Assembly: GCF_029892105.1 (NCBI RefSeq)
Contig: NZ_JARZAJ010000013.1
Span: 124,001-188,000 of the forward strand
Reading direction: 5' to 3'
Length of the DNA stretch: 64,000 nucleotides
Source: Kitasatospora sp. GP82
Lineage (GTDB): Bacteria > Actinomycetota > Actinomycetes > Streptomycetales > Streptomycetaceae
This document shows positions 8,510 through 16,485 of the stretch, piece by piece (the first letter of the stretch is position 1; every line of letters starts with the position of its first letter). The position numbers and the translations under genes are program-made. The notes under the pieces were generated by a model. It made no database searches. It was not told the DNA's origin and was given only the letters and a program-made list of their open reading frames with translations.

Positions 8510-9118
8510 CTAGGCCGCCGGGTACTCGGCCAGCCAGGCCGGGAACTCCGTCAGATCGCCGAACACCACGTCGGCCCCGGCCTCGCGCAGCTCAGCCGCT
8601 CCGTACGGCCCGGTGGCCACGCCGATCGCGACCGCATCGGCCGCCCGCGCACCCCGGATGTCGCCGAGGTGGTCTCCGACGTACACGGCGGCGCCGTGCT
8701 CGCGCAGCGCGTCGCCCTTGGTCTCGGCCCAGGTGTCACCGACCACGATGTCCGGGTCGAGACCGACGTAGTCCAGCTGAAGCCTGGCGTTCGGCTCGTA
8801 CTTGCCGGTGATCACGGCGACCCGGCCGCCCCTGGCCCGCACCGCCGCCAGGGACTCCCGGGCGCCGGGCAGCACCAGCGTGCCGGGCAGCGCGTGCTCG
8901 CGGTAGAGCGAGCGGTAGCGGGTCACCACCTCGTCCAGGTGTTCCGGCGGGAACCAGTTCGCCAGTTCCCGGGCCAGCGGCGGGCCCAGCCTGGTGACCA
9001 CCAGGTCGCTGTCGATCCAGGTTCCGGTGGCATCGGAGAGCGCCTGATAGGCCGCCTTGATACCGGGTCGGGTGTCGAGCAGGGTCATGTCGAGGTCGAA
9101 GCCGACGGTGAGAGCCAT
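8510..9118 (-). CDS. HAD-family phosphatase
   Basis: The 202-residue product has the haloacid dehalogenase motifs: motif I DLDMTLLD (nucleophile Asp near residue 8), motif II VAVITGK (near 112), the motif III Lys region, and motif IV VGDHLGDIRGA (near 153). The cap and length fit a phosphoglycolate-phosphatase-like enzyme; the substrate is not determined by sequence. The ATG at 9118 gives a normal HAD N-terminus, MALTVGFDLD. Confidence 0.85.
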   Translation of the reverse strand: MALTVGFDLDMTLLDTRPGIKAAYQALSDATGTWIDSDLVVTRLGPPLARELANWFPPEHLDEVVTRYRSLYREHALPGTLVLPGARESLAAVRARGGRVAVITGKYEPNARLQLDYVGLDPDIVVGDTWAETKGDALREHGAAVYVGDHLGDIRGARAADAVAIGVATGPYGAAELREAGADVVFGDLTEFPAWLAEYPAA

Positions 9119-9186
9119 GAGGCCCAGGGTATGCGGCAGGTGATCCGCCCCCGATTCACCCGCCGGCCCTATTGCCGGTCGGTCCA

Positions 9187-9414
9187 AGGCGGTTGAACGT
9201 CGAGCGCGGCCGGACGGTGGTGGCCGTGCTGCACGATCTCAACCAGGCCGCGCGGTACGCCGACCACCTGGTGGCGATACGGGACGGACGGATCGTCGCC
9301 CAGAGTGCGCCGGGTGAGGTCGTCACGGCGGAGCCGGTCCGCGCGGTCTCCGGCCTTGAGGCGGTGATCGTCCCGGACCCGGTGGTCGTCCCGGGCGCGC
9401 CCTGGGCGGGCTGA
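9187..9414 (+). pseudogene. Truncated siderophore ABC transporter ATPase (C-terminal remnant)
   Basis: About 75 codons match the C-terminus of FecE/FepC-type ATPases: RRLNVERGRTVVAVLHDLNQA (landmarks RGRTVV and the H-loop VLHDLNQA), then RYADHLVAIRDGRIV and GEVVTAE. Walker A, the Q-loop, the LSGGQ signature and Walker B are all missing; upstream DNA is unrelated and runs into the HAD gene. A TTG at 9172 could open the frame, but the product could not bind ATP. It lies directly before an intact siderophore-binding protein, so it looks like the stump of a deleted uptake operon. Confidence 0.85.
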
Positions 9415-9495
9415 GCACTAGCGTCACGACAATTCGGACATACTGGGCGGGCAGTTTCCACGACCACCTGCCGACGACCACGCGAGGAGCGCCCG

Positions 9496-10530
9496 ATGCC
9501 GCGTCAGCCCTCCCGCCGTACCGTGCTGCTGGGGCTGGCCGGACTGGCCGCGCTCGGCGCGGGGGCGCTGCCCGGGTGCACCTCCACGGCTCGCGGCCCG
9601 GCCACGACGGCCACCTCGTCCGGACTCTCGCCCACACCGTCGCCCGTCGGCCCCGACAACGAGCCGCCCAGCCCGCAGCCCCTGCCCAGCACCACCGTCA
9701 CCGCCGCCACCGGCGTAGTGGCGGTCCCCGGCTCGCCGACCCGGGTGGTCGCCCTGGACACCGCCGAACTCGACTCGGCGATCACCCTCGGAATCACCCC
9801 CCTCGGCGCCGCCCAAGCCCCCGCCGACCACGGCCTGCCCGACTACTGGCCCGCCTCCTGGCTGGCCGGCATCGCCACCGTCGGCACCATCGGCGACCCC
9901 GACACCGCGATGATCGCCTCACTCGGCCCCCAGCTGATCCTCGGCAACCAGACCCGCGACGGCGCCCGCTACGACGCCCTGAGCAGGATCGCCCCCACCG
10001 TCCTCACCCAGACCACCGGCTACCCCTGGAAGACCAACTTCCAGCTGCACGCCCAAGCCCTCGGCCGCCAGGAGCAGGCTGCCGCAGTCGTCAGCGCGTA
10101 CGGACGGCACGTGTCACAGACCGCCCAGGCGATCGCCGACGCGGGCTCGGCCGGGAAGCGGATCAGTATCGTCCGCTTCGTCGAGGGCTCGCCGAACGTC
10201 CGGCTGTACGGCAGGCAGAGCTTTGTCGGGACGTTGCTGGCCGACCTCCAACTCGGGCGTCCGGACCCGCAGAACGTCGACCAGTTCGACATCGAGGTGC
10301 CGCCCGACCAGATCGCCAAGGCCGACGGCGACCTGCTTCTCTACTCCATCTACGGCGACCCCGCGAAGGCCGGGGCCACCGCCGTCCTGGCCGGCAGCGG
10401 CTGGCAGTCGCTGAACGCCGTCAAGACCCACCGGGCCTTCTCGGTGGACGACCAGCTCTGGTTCGAGGGCATCGGCTACACCGGGGCCAACCTCATCCTC
10501 GCCGAGCTCCAGCGCTTCCTGGGCGGGTGA
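9496..10530 (+). CDS. Iron-siderophore ABC transporter substrate-binding lipoprotein
   Basis: The 344-residue product is a class III (FecB-like) binding protein. It has an N-terminal twin-arginine motif (SRRTVLLGLAGL) followed by a lipobox ending at Cys near residue 32 (LPGCTS), so it is exported and lipid-anchored. A Ser/Thr/Pro linker follows, then VVALDTAELDSAITLGITPLG and PQLILGNQ, typical of siderophore receptors. No permease is adjacent and only an ATPase stump precedes it. It may share a transporter encoded elsewhere. The ATG follows GAGGAG. Confidence 0.88.
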   Translation: MPRQPSRRTVLLGLAGLAALGAGALPGCTSTARGPATTATSSGLSPTPSPVGPDNEPPSPQPLPSTTVTAATGVVAVPGSPTRVVALDTAELDSAITLGITPLGAAQAPADHGLPDYWPASWLAGIATVGTIGDPDTAMIASLGPQLILGNQTRDGARYDALSRIAPTVLTQTTGYPWKTNFQLHAQALGRQEQAAAVVSAYGRHVSQTAQAIADAGSAGKRISIVRFVEGSPNVRLYGRQSFVGTLLADLQLGRPDPQNVDQFDIEVPPDQIAKADGDLLLYSIYGDPAKAGATAVLAGSGWQSLNAVKTHRAFSVDDQLWFEGIGYTGANLILAELQRFLGG

Positions 10531-10537
10531 ACGCGGG

Positions 10538-11350
10538 TCAGCCCCCCTGCGGGCGGCGGCGGAGGTTGAGCACCAGCAGGAAGAGCGCCGAGAGGACCGC
10601 CGCCAACCGCAGCACACCGGGAGCGGCGGCCCATGCCTCGTGGTTGAGCTGCTCCCCCGGCGTGAGCGGAGAGCCCCAACGGCCCTGCGACCGGCCCCAG
10701 AACCAGACCGTCGAACCGGTCATGCTGATCAGCGGAATGCCGAAGACCGCGAACTTCTTGGTGAAGTCGCCCAGTTTGGCGGAGAGATACGCGGCGGCCC
10801 AACCGATCAGCATCACCAGGATCTGACCCGTCACCGCCCCGGCGAGCAGCACGATCGCGGCCACCAGAAGCAGCAGCGAGGGGCGGCGGCCACTCAGGAG
10901 GCCTACGGAGCGCGGCGGTTGGCCGTCGGACGCAAGTGCTCCCTCGATGCCCGGCTGCTCCTCCTCGGCGGACTCCTTGCGCTGGTCCGGGATACGGGGG
11001 CCGGCGGCGGGATCGGCGGCGCCGAAGTCGAGGACGACGCTGTCCCAACCGGGGAAGTCCGCGGCGCTCACTCCGCGGCCCGGCGCGGCCTTGGCGGTCA
11101 GCCAAGCGCCGTCCATGGCCTCGGCCTCCGAGCGCGCACCCGCCGCCGCGCCGGGTTTCTCCAGCGGTACGGACGGTACGGCCGGGGGTGGTGCGGGCGG
11201 CGTCGGCGATGCCATGGGCACCTCCGGCGCGTACACGCTCTCCGCCTCGGCGCCCTGCTGCTCCGCGCCCTGCTGCCCGAGGACGCGCCAAGGCCCGTCC
11301 ACCCGCCACCACTCGCCACCCGCGCGGCCGCCCTCGTGCCCGTCCGCCAT
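10538..11350 (-). CDS. Conserved membrane protein
   Basis: The 270-residue product has a hydrophilic, Ala/Pro/Glu-rich N-terminal half and a C-terminal half with about four hydrophobic segments (around residues 136-152, 155-170, 185-200 and 243-262). I recognise no catalytic motif. The N-terminal part contains WDSVVLDFG, as in actinobacterial proteins linked to secretion loci, but this is weak. The start at 11350 is the longest; internal starts are possible. It converges on the siderophore-binding gene with a 7-nt gap. Confidence 0.6.
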   Translation of the reverse strand: MADGHEGGRAGGEWWRVDGPWRVLGQQGAEQQGAEAESVYAPEVPMASPTPPAPPPAVPSVPLEKPGAAAGARSEAEAMDGAWLTAKAAPGRGVSAADFPGWDSVVLDFGAADPAAGPRIPDQRKESAEEEQPGIEGALASDGQPPRSVGLLSGRRPSLLLLVAAIVLLAGAVTGQILVMLIGWAAAYLSAKLGDFTKKFAVFGIPLISMTGSTVWFWGRSQGRWGSPLTPGEQLNHEAWAAAPGVLRLAAVLSALFLLVLNLRRRPQGG

Positions 11351-11686
11351 AGCCCGTCACCCCGCCTCAGATCGCCCGACCCCGCTGATCGCTGAAGGTA
11401 CCCACTCCCTGATACCCAGGCGAGCCCCACACGCCCCCGCGCCCCAACCACACCCTGCAAAGCCCGCAGGTGCGCGGGAAACCCCCACACCAGGATCCCT
11501 GCCGCACCGACCAGCCATGCGCCACCTCAAGGGCGCGGGGAACTGCGCGGCCAACCACACACCGCGTGATCCCCGCCGCACCGCCCAGCCATGCAACGCC
11601 TTTAGGGGCGCATGGCTGGTCGGGTAGACGCGTCCCGGCGTTGTTCCCGTCCGCCGGCCTCAGCCCGGCCGACTAAGCTGGGCCGG
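11351..11686. repeat. Intergenic repeat cluster, ggggcgcgggg family
   Basis: No gene is seen. The region holds two imperfect copies (about 70 nt) of a unit reading roughly accga/cccagccatgc...aggggcgc. A perfect 15-bp inverted repeat, gaccagccatgcgcc (11509-11523) with ggcgcatggctggtc (11607-11621), encloses the second copy. A third arm, cagccatgc (11585-11593), gives an alternative shorter hairpin. Confidence 0.65.
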
Positions 11687-14221
11687 ATGACCGCATCGCA
11701 GCGCGAGCCGCGCCCCGGCCGGGCCGCCGCCGCACCACGCACGCTCGCCGAGGAGCTCCGCGCCCGCAGCGACGAGGCACTGGCCGAGCTGCTGCGGGCC
11801 CGTCCCGACCTGCTCAATCCGGTGCCCAGCGACCTGACGCAACTCGCGGCCCGCCTCTCCAGCCGGGCCTCCGCCCTGCGCGCGCTGGAGCTCCTGGACC
11901 GCTTCACCCTCCAGGTCGCCGAGGCCCTGGCCGCCACCCCCGACGGCAGCCCCGAGGCCGCCGTCCGCAATCTGCTGGCCGGCCCCGCCCGGGTCAAGGC
12001 GCATCCGCTGGCCGACCCCGTCGACCGCGCCGCCGTCACCGCCGCGCTGCCCGCCGCGCTGGCCACCCTCCGCAGTCGGGCGCTGCTCTGGGGCCCTGAC
12101 TCCGCCCTGCGCCTGGTGATCGCCGTCCGCGAGGCACTCGCCCCGAGCGCCAACAACCCGGGCCGTACAGGCCTGGGGCCCACCCTCGCCGAGGCCACGA
12201 CGGGTATGTCACCGGCCCGTCTGCAGCAGCTGCTGGCCGGTGCCGGGCTGCCGCCCACCCCGGACCCGGTGACCGCCGTTGCCGCGCTCGCCGCCCTGCT
12301 GGCGGACCGCAAGCGCTGCGCGGCCCTGCTCGCCGAGGCCCCGGAGGCCGCGCTCGCCCTGCTGGAGAAGCTGGTCTGGGGCCCGCCCACCGGTACCGTC
12401 CCGGACGCCGCCCGCCAGGTGACCGCCGACGAGGCCCGCAGCCCGGTCGAGTGGCTGCTGGCGCGCGGACTGCTGCTGCCGTCCAGCCCCGGTTCGGTGG
12501 TACTCCCCCGCGAGCTGGCCCTACATCTGCGCGGCGGCCGCAGCCACCGTACGGTCACGCCCGTCGTGCCCCGGCCGACACCCGCCGCCGAACGCGATCC
12601 ACAGGCTGTGGACAGTGCCGCCGCAGGGCAGGCGTACACCGCAGTCCGCACCGTCGAGGAGCTGCTGGACAGCTGGGGCCTGACGCCGCCGCCCGGTCTG
12701 CGCGCGGGCGGCCTCGGCGTACGCGACCTCAAGCGGGCCGCGCTCGCCCTGGAGTGCTCCGAGAGCACCGCCGCCTTCTGGCTCGAACTCGCCTACGCCG
12801 CAGGACTGTTGGCTCCCGACGGAGAAGCGGACGAGCGCTGGGCCCCCACCCCGGCGTACGACACCTGGCTCCAGCAGCCCGTCGCCGAGCGCTGGGCGCT
12901 GCTCGCCCGCAGCTGGCTCGCCACCACCCGGGTCGCCCAGCTCACCGGTACCCCTGACGGCAAGGGCAAGGCCCGCGCCGCGCTCGGCCCCGAGCTCGAC
13001 CGCACCCTCGCCCCGTCGGTACGCCGTGCCACGCTCGCCGCGCTGGCCGCACTGCCACCCGGCAGCACCGCCACCGCCGACGCGCTGCTGCCCGTCCTGC
13101 AGTGGCAGCGGCCGCTGCGCGGCGGCCCCGCCCAGCCGGACGGCCGCGAACTGCGCGACCACCTCACCGACTGGACCCTCGCCGAGGCCGAACTGCTCGG
13201 GCTGACCGGACGCGGCGCCCTCGCCACCCCCGCCCGTACGCTGCTGGACGGCGGCGACCCGGTGGCCGTCCTCGCGCCACTGCTGCCGCAGCCGCTCGAC
13301 CATGTGATCCTGCAGCCCGACCTCACCGCGATCGCACCGGGCCCGCTGCTGACCCCGCTCGCCCAGGCGCTGGCGCTCTGCGCGGACATCGAGTCCAAGG
13401 GCGGGGCCACGGTCTACCGCTTCACCGGCGAGTCCGTCCGCCGCGCCCTGGATGCCGGGCGCACCGCCTCCGACCTGCACGCCTTCCTGGAGCAGCACTC
13501 CCGAACGGGGGTCCCGCAGCCGCTGAGCTATCTGATCGACGACGTCGCACGCAGGCACGGCGTACTGCGGGTCGGCGCCGCCTCCTCGTACCTGCGCTGC
13601 GACGACACCGCGCTGCTGGCCGAGGTGCTCGCCGACCGGCGGGCCGTGGAACTGCGGCTGCGGCTGCTCGCCCCGACGGTGCTGGCCGCCCAGGCCGCGC
13701 CCGAGACCCTGCTCTCGGTCCTGCGCGGCATGGGCTTCGCACCGGCCGCCGAGTCCACCGAGGGCGACGTGCTGATCACTCGCCCCGACAGCCACCGCAC
13801 CCCGCCGAGGACCGCCCCGGCACCGGTCCCCGGCGGCCCGCCGCGCCCCGACGACGTCCTGCTGGGCGCCGCGATCAAGGCGGTGCGCGCGGGCGACCGG
13901 GCGGCCACCGCCGTCCGACGGGAGACGGTGGCCGGGCCGGCTGCCACGCCGCAGCAGACCGGACCGGCCCGAACCGATCTGCGCCAGCTCCCGCGCACCG
14001 CCGCCGCCGACACCCTGGCCGCCCTGCAGACAGCCGTCCTGCTCGGCGAGCGGATGTGGATCGGCTACGTCAACGCGGAGGGACTGGCCTCCCAGCGCGT
14101 CGTCGACCCGGTCAAGGTCGAGGGCGGCTTCGTGACGGCGTACGACCACCTCACGGACGAAGTCCGTACCTTCGCCCTGCACCGCATCACCGGCGTCGCC
14201 GAGGTGGACGAATCCGCCTGA
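11687..14221 (+). CDS. Helicase-associated protein with WYL-like C-terminus
   Basis: The 844-residue product is the partner gene usually found beside XPB helicases in actinobacteria (Mycobacterium Rv0862c type). The N-terminal half is Ala/Leu-rich helical. A middle region with LIDDVARRHGVLRVGAASSYLR matches the helicase C-terminal-domain 3 family. The last 75 residues (ERMWIGYVNAEG...VDPVKVEGGFVTAYDHL) look like a WYL domain, a ligand-binding module of regulators. It lacks helicase motifs I and II, so it is not itself a helicase. The ATG at 11687 follows a weak ribosome site. A 154-bp spacer with repeats separates it from the helicase gene. Confidence 0.8.
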   Translation: MTASQREPRPGRAAAAPRTLAEELRARSDEALAELLRARPDLLNPVPSDLTQLAARLSSRASALRALELLDRFTLQVAEALAATPDGSPEAAVRNLLAGPARVKAHPLADPVDRAAVTAALPAALATLRSRALLWGPDSALRLVIAVREALAPSANNPGRTGLGPTLAEATTGMSPARLQQLLAGAGLPPTPDPVTAVAALAALLADRKRCAALLAEAPEAALALLEKLVWGPPTGTVPDAARQVTADEARSPVEWLLARGLLLPSSPGSVVLPRELALHLRGGRSHRTVTPVVPRPTPAAERDPQAVDSAAAGQAYTAVRTVEELLDSWGLTPPPGLRAGGLGVRDLKRAALALECSESTAAFWLELAYAAGLLAPDGEADERWAPTPAYDTWLQQPVAERWALLARSWLATTRVAQLTGTPDGKGKARAALGPELDRTLAPSVRRATLAALAALPPGSTATADALLPVLQWQRPLRGGPAQPDGRELRDHLTDWTLAEAELLGLTGRGALATPARTLLDGGDPVAVLAPLLPQPLDHVILQPDLTAIAPGPLLTPLAQALALCADIESKGGATVYRFTGESVRRALDAGRTASDLHAFLEQHSRTGVPQPLSYLIDDVARRHGVLRVGAASSYLRCDDTALLAEVLADRRAVELRLRLLAPTVLAAQAAPETLLSVLRGMGFAPAAESTEGDVLITRPDSHRTPPRTAPAPVPGGPPRPDDVLLGAAIKAVRAGDRAATAVRRETVAGPAATPQQTGPARTDLRQLPRTAAADTLAALQTAVLLGERMWIGYVNAEGLASQRVVDPVKVEGGFVTAYDHLTDEVRTFALHRITGVAEVDESA

Positions 14222-14261
14222 CCCCCCACGAGGTCACCCGGATTACGCCGGAGGAGCTGCC

Positions 14262-14350
14262 CACCGAAGTGCAGGACCTTGGAGGTGCGCGCCCGGTGCG
14301 GAACACTGGAAGGTCCGCCACCCGGATGCGGGACACTGGAAAGTCTGCGA
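14262..14350 (+). repeat. Three degenerate 29-30-nt tandem repeats
   Basis: Three abutting units start at 14262, 14292 and 14321. The second and third read cccgg(a)tgcgg(a/g)acactggaa and then (a/g)gtc(c/t)gc; the first is more diverged. They lie in the spacer between the two helicase-locus genes, just before the ribosome site of the second. Confidence 0.7.
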
Positions 14351-14374
14351 CAGAACCTACGGAGGTTGCCCCGC

Positions 14375-16009
14375 GTGAACGACGGACCGCTCATCGTCCA
14401 GAGCGACAAGACACTGCTCCTGGAGATCGACCACCCGAAGGCCGCCGACTGCCGTCGGGTGATCGCGCCATTCGCGGAGCTGGAGCGAGCCCCCGAGCAC
14501 GTGCACACCTACCGCGTCACACCGCTCGGCCTGTGGAACGCCCGTGCCGCCGGCCATGACGCCGAGCAGGTCGTGGACGCCCTGGTGAAGTACTCGCGCT
14601 ACCCGGTGCCGCACGCGCTGCTGGTGGACATCGCCGAGACCATGGCCCGCTACGGGCGGCTGACCCTCAGCAAGCACCCGGTGCACGGCCTGGTGCTGAC
14701 CACCACCGACCGGCCGGTGCTGGAGGAGGTGCTGCGCTCCAAGCGGGTCGCCCCGCTGGTCGGCGCCCGGATCGACCCGGACAGCGTGGTCGTGCACCCC
14801 TCCGAGCGCGGCCAGATCAAGCAGGTGCTGCTCAAGCTGGGCTGGCCCGCCGAGGACCACGCCGGGTACGTGGACGGCGAGGCCCACCCGATCCACCTGG
14901 AGGAGGACGGCTGGCAGCTGCGCCCGTACCAGAAGCAGGCCGTCGAGGGCTTCTGGCACGGCGGCAGCGGCGTGGTCGTGCTGCCCTGCGGCGCGGGCAA
15001 GACGCTGGTCGGCGCGGCGGCGATGGCCGAGGCCAAGTCGACCACGCTGATCCTGGTCACCAACACCGTCTCGGCCCGGCAGTGGAAGCACGAGCTGGTC
15101 AAGCGGACCTCGCTGACCGAGGACGAGATCGGCGAGTACAGCGGGACGAAGAAGGAGATCCGCCCGGTCACCATCGCCACGTACCAGGTGATGACCACCA
15201 AGCGGAAGGGTGCCTATGCGCACCTGGAGCTCTTCGACGCCCGCAACTGGGGCCTGGTGGTCTACGACGAGGTGCACCTGCTGCCCGCGCCGGTCTTCAA
15301 GTTCACCGCCGATCTGCAGGCCCGGCGCCGGCTCGGCCTGACCGCGACGCTGGTGCGCGAGGACGGCCGCGAGGGCGACGTCTTCTCGCTGATCGGGCCC
15401 AAGCGCTTCGACGCACCGTGGAAGGAGATCGAGGCCCAGGGCTACATCGCCCCGGCCGACTGCTGCGAGGTCCGGGTCACCCTCACCGACTCCGAGCGGC
15501 TGGCCTATGCGACCGCCGAGCCCGAGGAGCGGTACCGCTTCTGCTCGACCACGGCGACCAAGCGCCGGGTGGTGGAGTCCCTGGTGCGCAAGCACGAGAA
15601 GGACCAGACCCTGATCATCGGTCAGTACATCGACCAGCTGGACGAGTTGGGCGAGTCGCTCGACGCCCCGGTGATCAAGGGCGAGACCAGCAACACCCAG
15701 CGCGAGAAGCTCTTCGACGCGTTCCGGAACAAGGAGATCAGCGTGCTGGTGGTCTCCAAGGTGGCCAACTTCTCCATCGACCTGCCGGAGGCGACCGTCG
15801 CCATCCAGGTCTCCGGGACTTTCGGCTCCCGCCAGGAGGAGGCCCAGCGCCTCGGCCGGGTACTGCGGCCCAAGGCGGACGGCCACGCGGCCCACTTCTA
15901 CTCGGTGGTGGCCCGCGACACCGTGGACCAGGACTTCGCCGCCCACCGGCAGCGCTTCCTGGCCGAGCAGGGCTACGCGTACCGGATCATCGACGCGGAC
16001 GACGTGTAA
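14375..16009 (+). CDS. XPB-type DNA repair helicase
   Basis: The 544-residue product is an SF2 helicase of the bacterial XPB/Ercc3 group. Motif Q lies in RPYQKQAVEGFW, motif I (Walker A) is PCGAGKT near residue 204, motif II is DEVH near 297, motif III is LGLTATL near 321, motif V is VVSKVANFSIDLP and motif VI is QEEAQRLGRVLRPK near 490. XPB unwinds DNA 3' to 5'; bacterial homologs are thought to work in repair. The GTG at 14375 follows GGAGG by nine bases. It is probably co-transcribed with the upstream helicase-associated gene. Confidence 0.92.
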   Translation: MNDGPLIVQSDKTLLLEIDHPKAADCRRVIAPFAELERAPEHVHTYRVTPLGLWNARAAGHDAEQVVDALVKYSRYPVPHALLVDIAETMARYGRLTLSKHPVHGLVLTTTDRPVLEEVLRSKRVAPLVGARIDPDSVVVHPSERGQIKQVLLKLGWPAEDHAGYVDGEAHPIHLEEDGWQLRPYQKQAVEGFWHGGSGVVVLPCGAGKTLVGAAAMAEAKSTTLILVTNTVSARQWKHELVKRTSLTEDEIGEYSGTKKEIRPVTIATYQVMTTKRKGAYAHLELFDARNWGLVVYDEVHLLPAPVFKFTADLQARRRLGLTATLVREDGREGDVFSLIGPKRFDAPWKEIEAQGYIAPADCCEVRVTLTDSERLAYATAEPEERYRFCSTTATKRRVVESLVRKHEKDQTLIIGQYIDQLDELGESLDAPVIKGETSNTQREKLFDAFRNKEISVLVVSKVANFSIDLPEATVAIQVSGTFGSRQEEAQRLGRVLRPKADGHAAHFYSVVARDTVDQDFAAHRQRFLAEQGYAYRIIDADDV

Positions 16010-16024
16010 CCGCGTCACGGAGTG

Positions 16025-16186
16025 TCATCCGAGCCTGACGCCGTCGCGCCCGAGGAAGACCACGCGCGCGGCGGTGTCGAGCATGATCCCGACATTGCGG
16101 ACGGCCTGCGCCATCGGGCTGCGGCGACGGTTGTCGGTGGTGGTGCTTCCGGCAGGCCTGCGCTGGGTGGTGCGTTCGGTGTTCAT
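16025..16186 (-). CDS. Small basic protein (53 aa)
   Basis: An ATG at 16186 preceded by GAGG opens a 53-codon frame. The N-terminal half is Arg/Thr-rich and disordered; the C-terminal half (RNVGIMLDTAARVVFLGRDG, then VRLG) is a conserved-looking amphipathic segment. I recall similar short proteins ending in VVFLGRDGVR in other streptomycetes, but no function. It ends 15 nt from the XPB stop (convergent) and is divergent from the HelD gene. Confidence 0.6.
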   Translation of the reverse strand: MNTERTTQRRPAGSTTTDNRRRSPMAQAVRNVGIMLDTAARVVFLGRDGVRLG

Positions 16187-16485
16187 GTCCTCAACCGTAG
16201 GATTCCGGCCACCCCCGAAGCGTCAGCCCAGAGGGCGCAAAGACCGGGCCCTTCGTCCTTCTTCAGGCGTACGAGCCCCCTACGTCGCGGCCTACCCGAC
16301 CCTGAGAGAAATGATTAGCACCGGGCTCGGCGGCGGTCTATGATCTCCCGTCTGCCCCTCCCGAACCGTGGTGCCAACCGTCGGCAGCCGTGGGAGCCCC
16401 GGCCGGTCGGCAACCGGTCGCGTCCTTCACTGTGAGCTACGACGAGTCCGCCGCCCCATCGCGAGGGCGGCCGGGAAGGTTCGCT

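Noticed and set aside
14262..14350. CRISPR-like array
   Set aside because: The 30-nt units are directly abutting and degenerate, with no spacers and no cas genes.
14357..16018. Long minus-strand open frame opposite the XPB helicase
   Set aside because: It is antisense to a well-defined helicase and has no recognisable domain.
16187..16485. Rifampicin-associated element upstream of helD
   Set aside because: I looked for the ggggcttgcggcaagcccc palindrome and did not find it. A lone ttagcac at 16315 lacks a second CIRCE arm.
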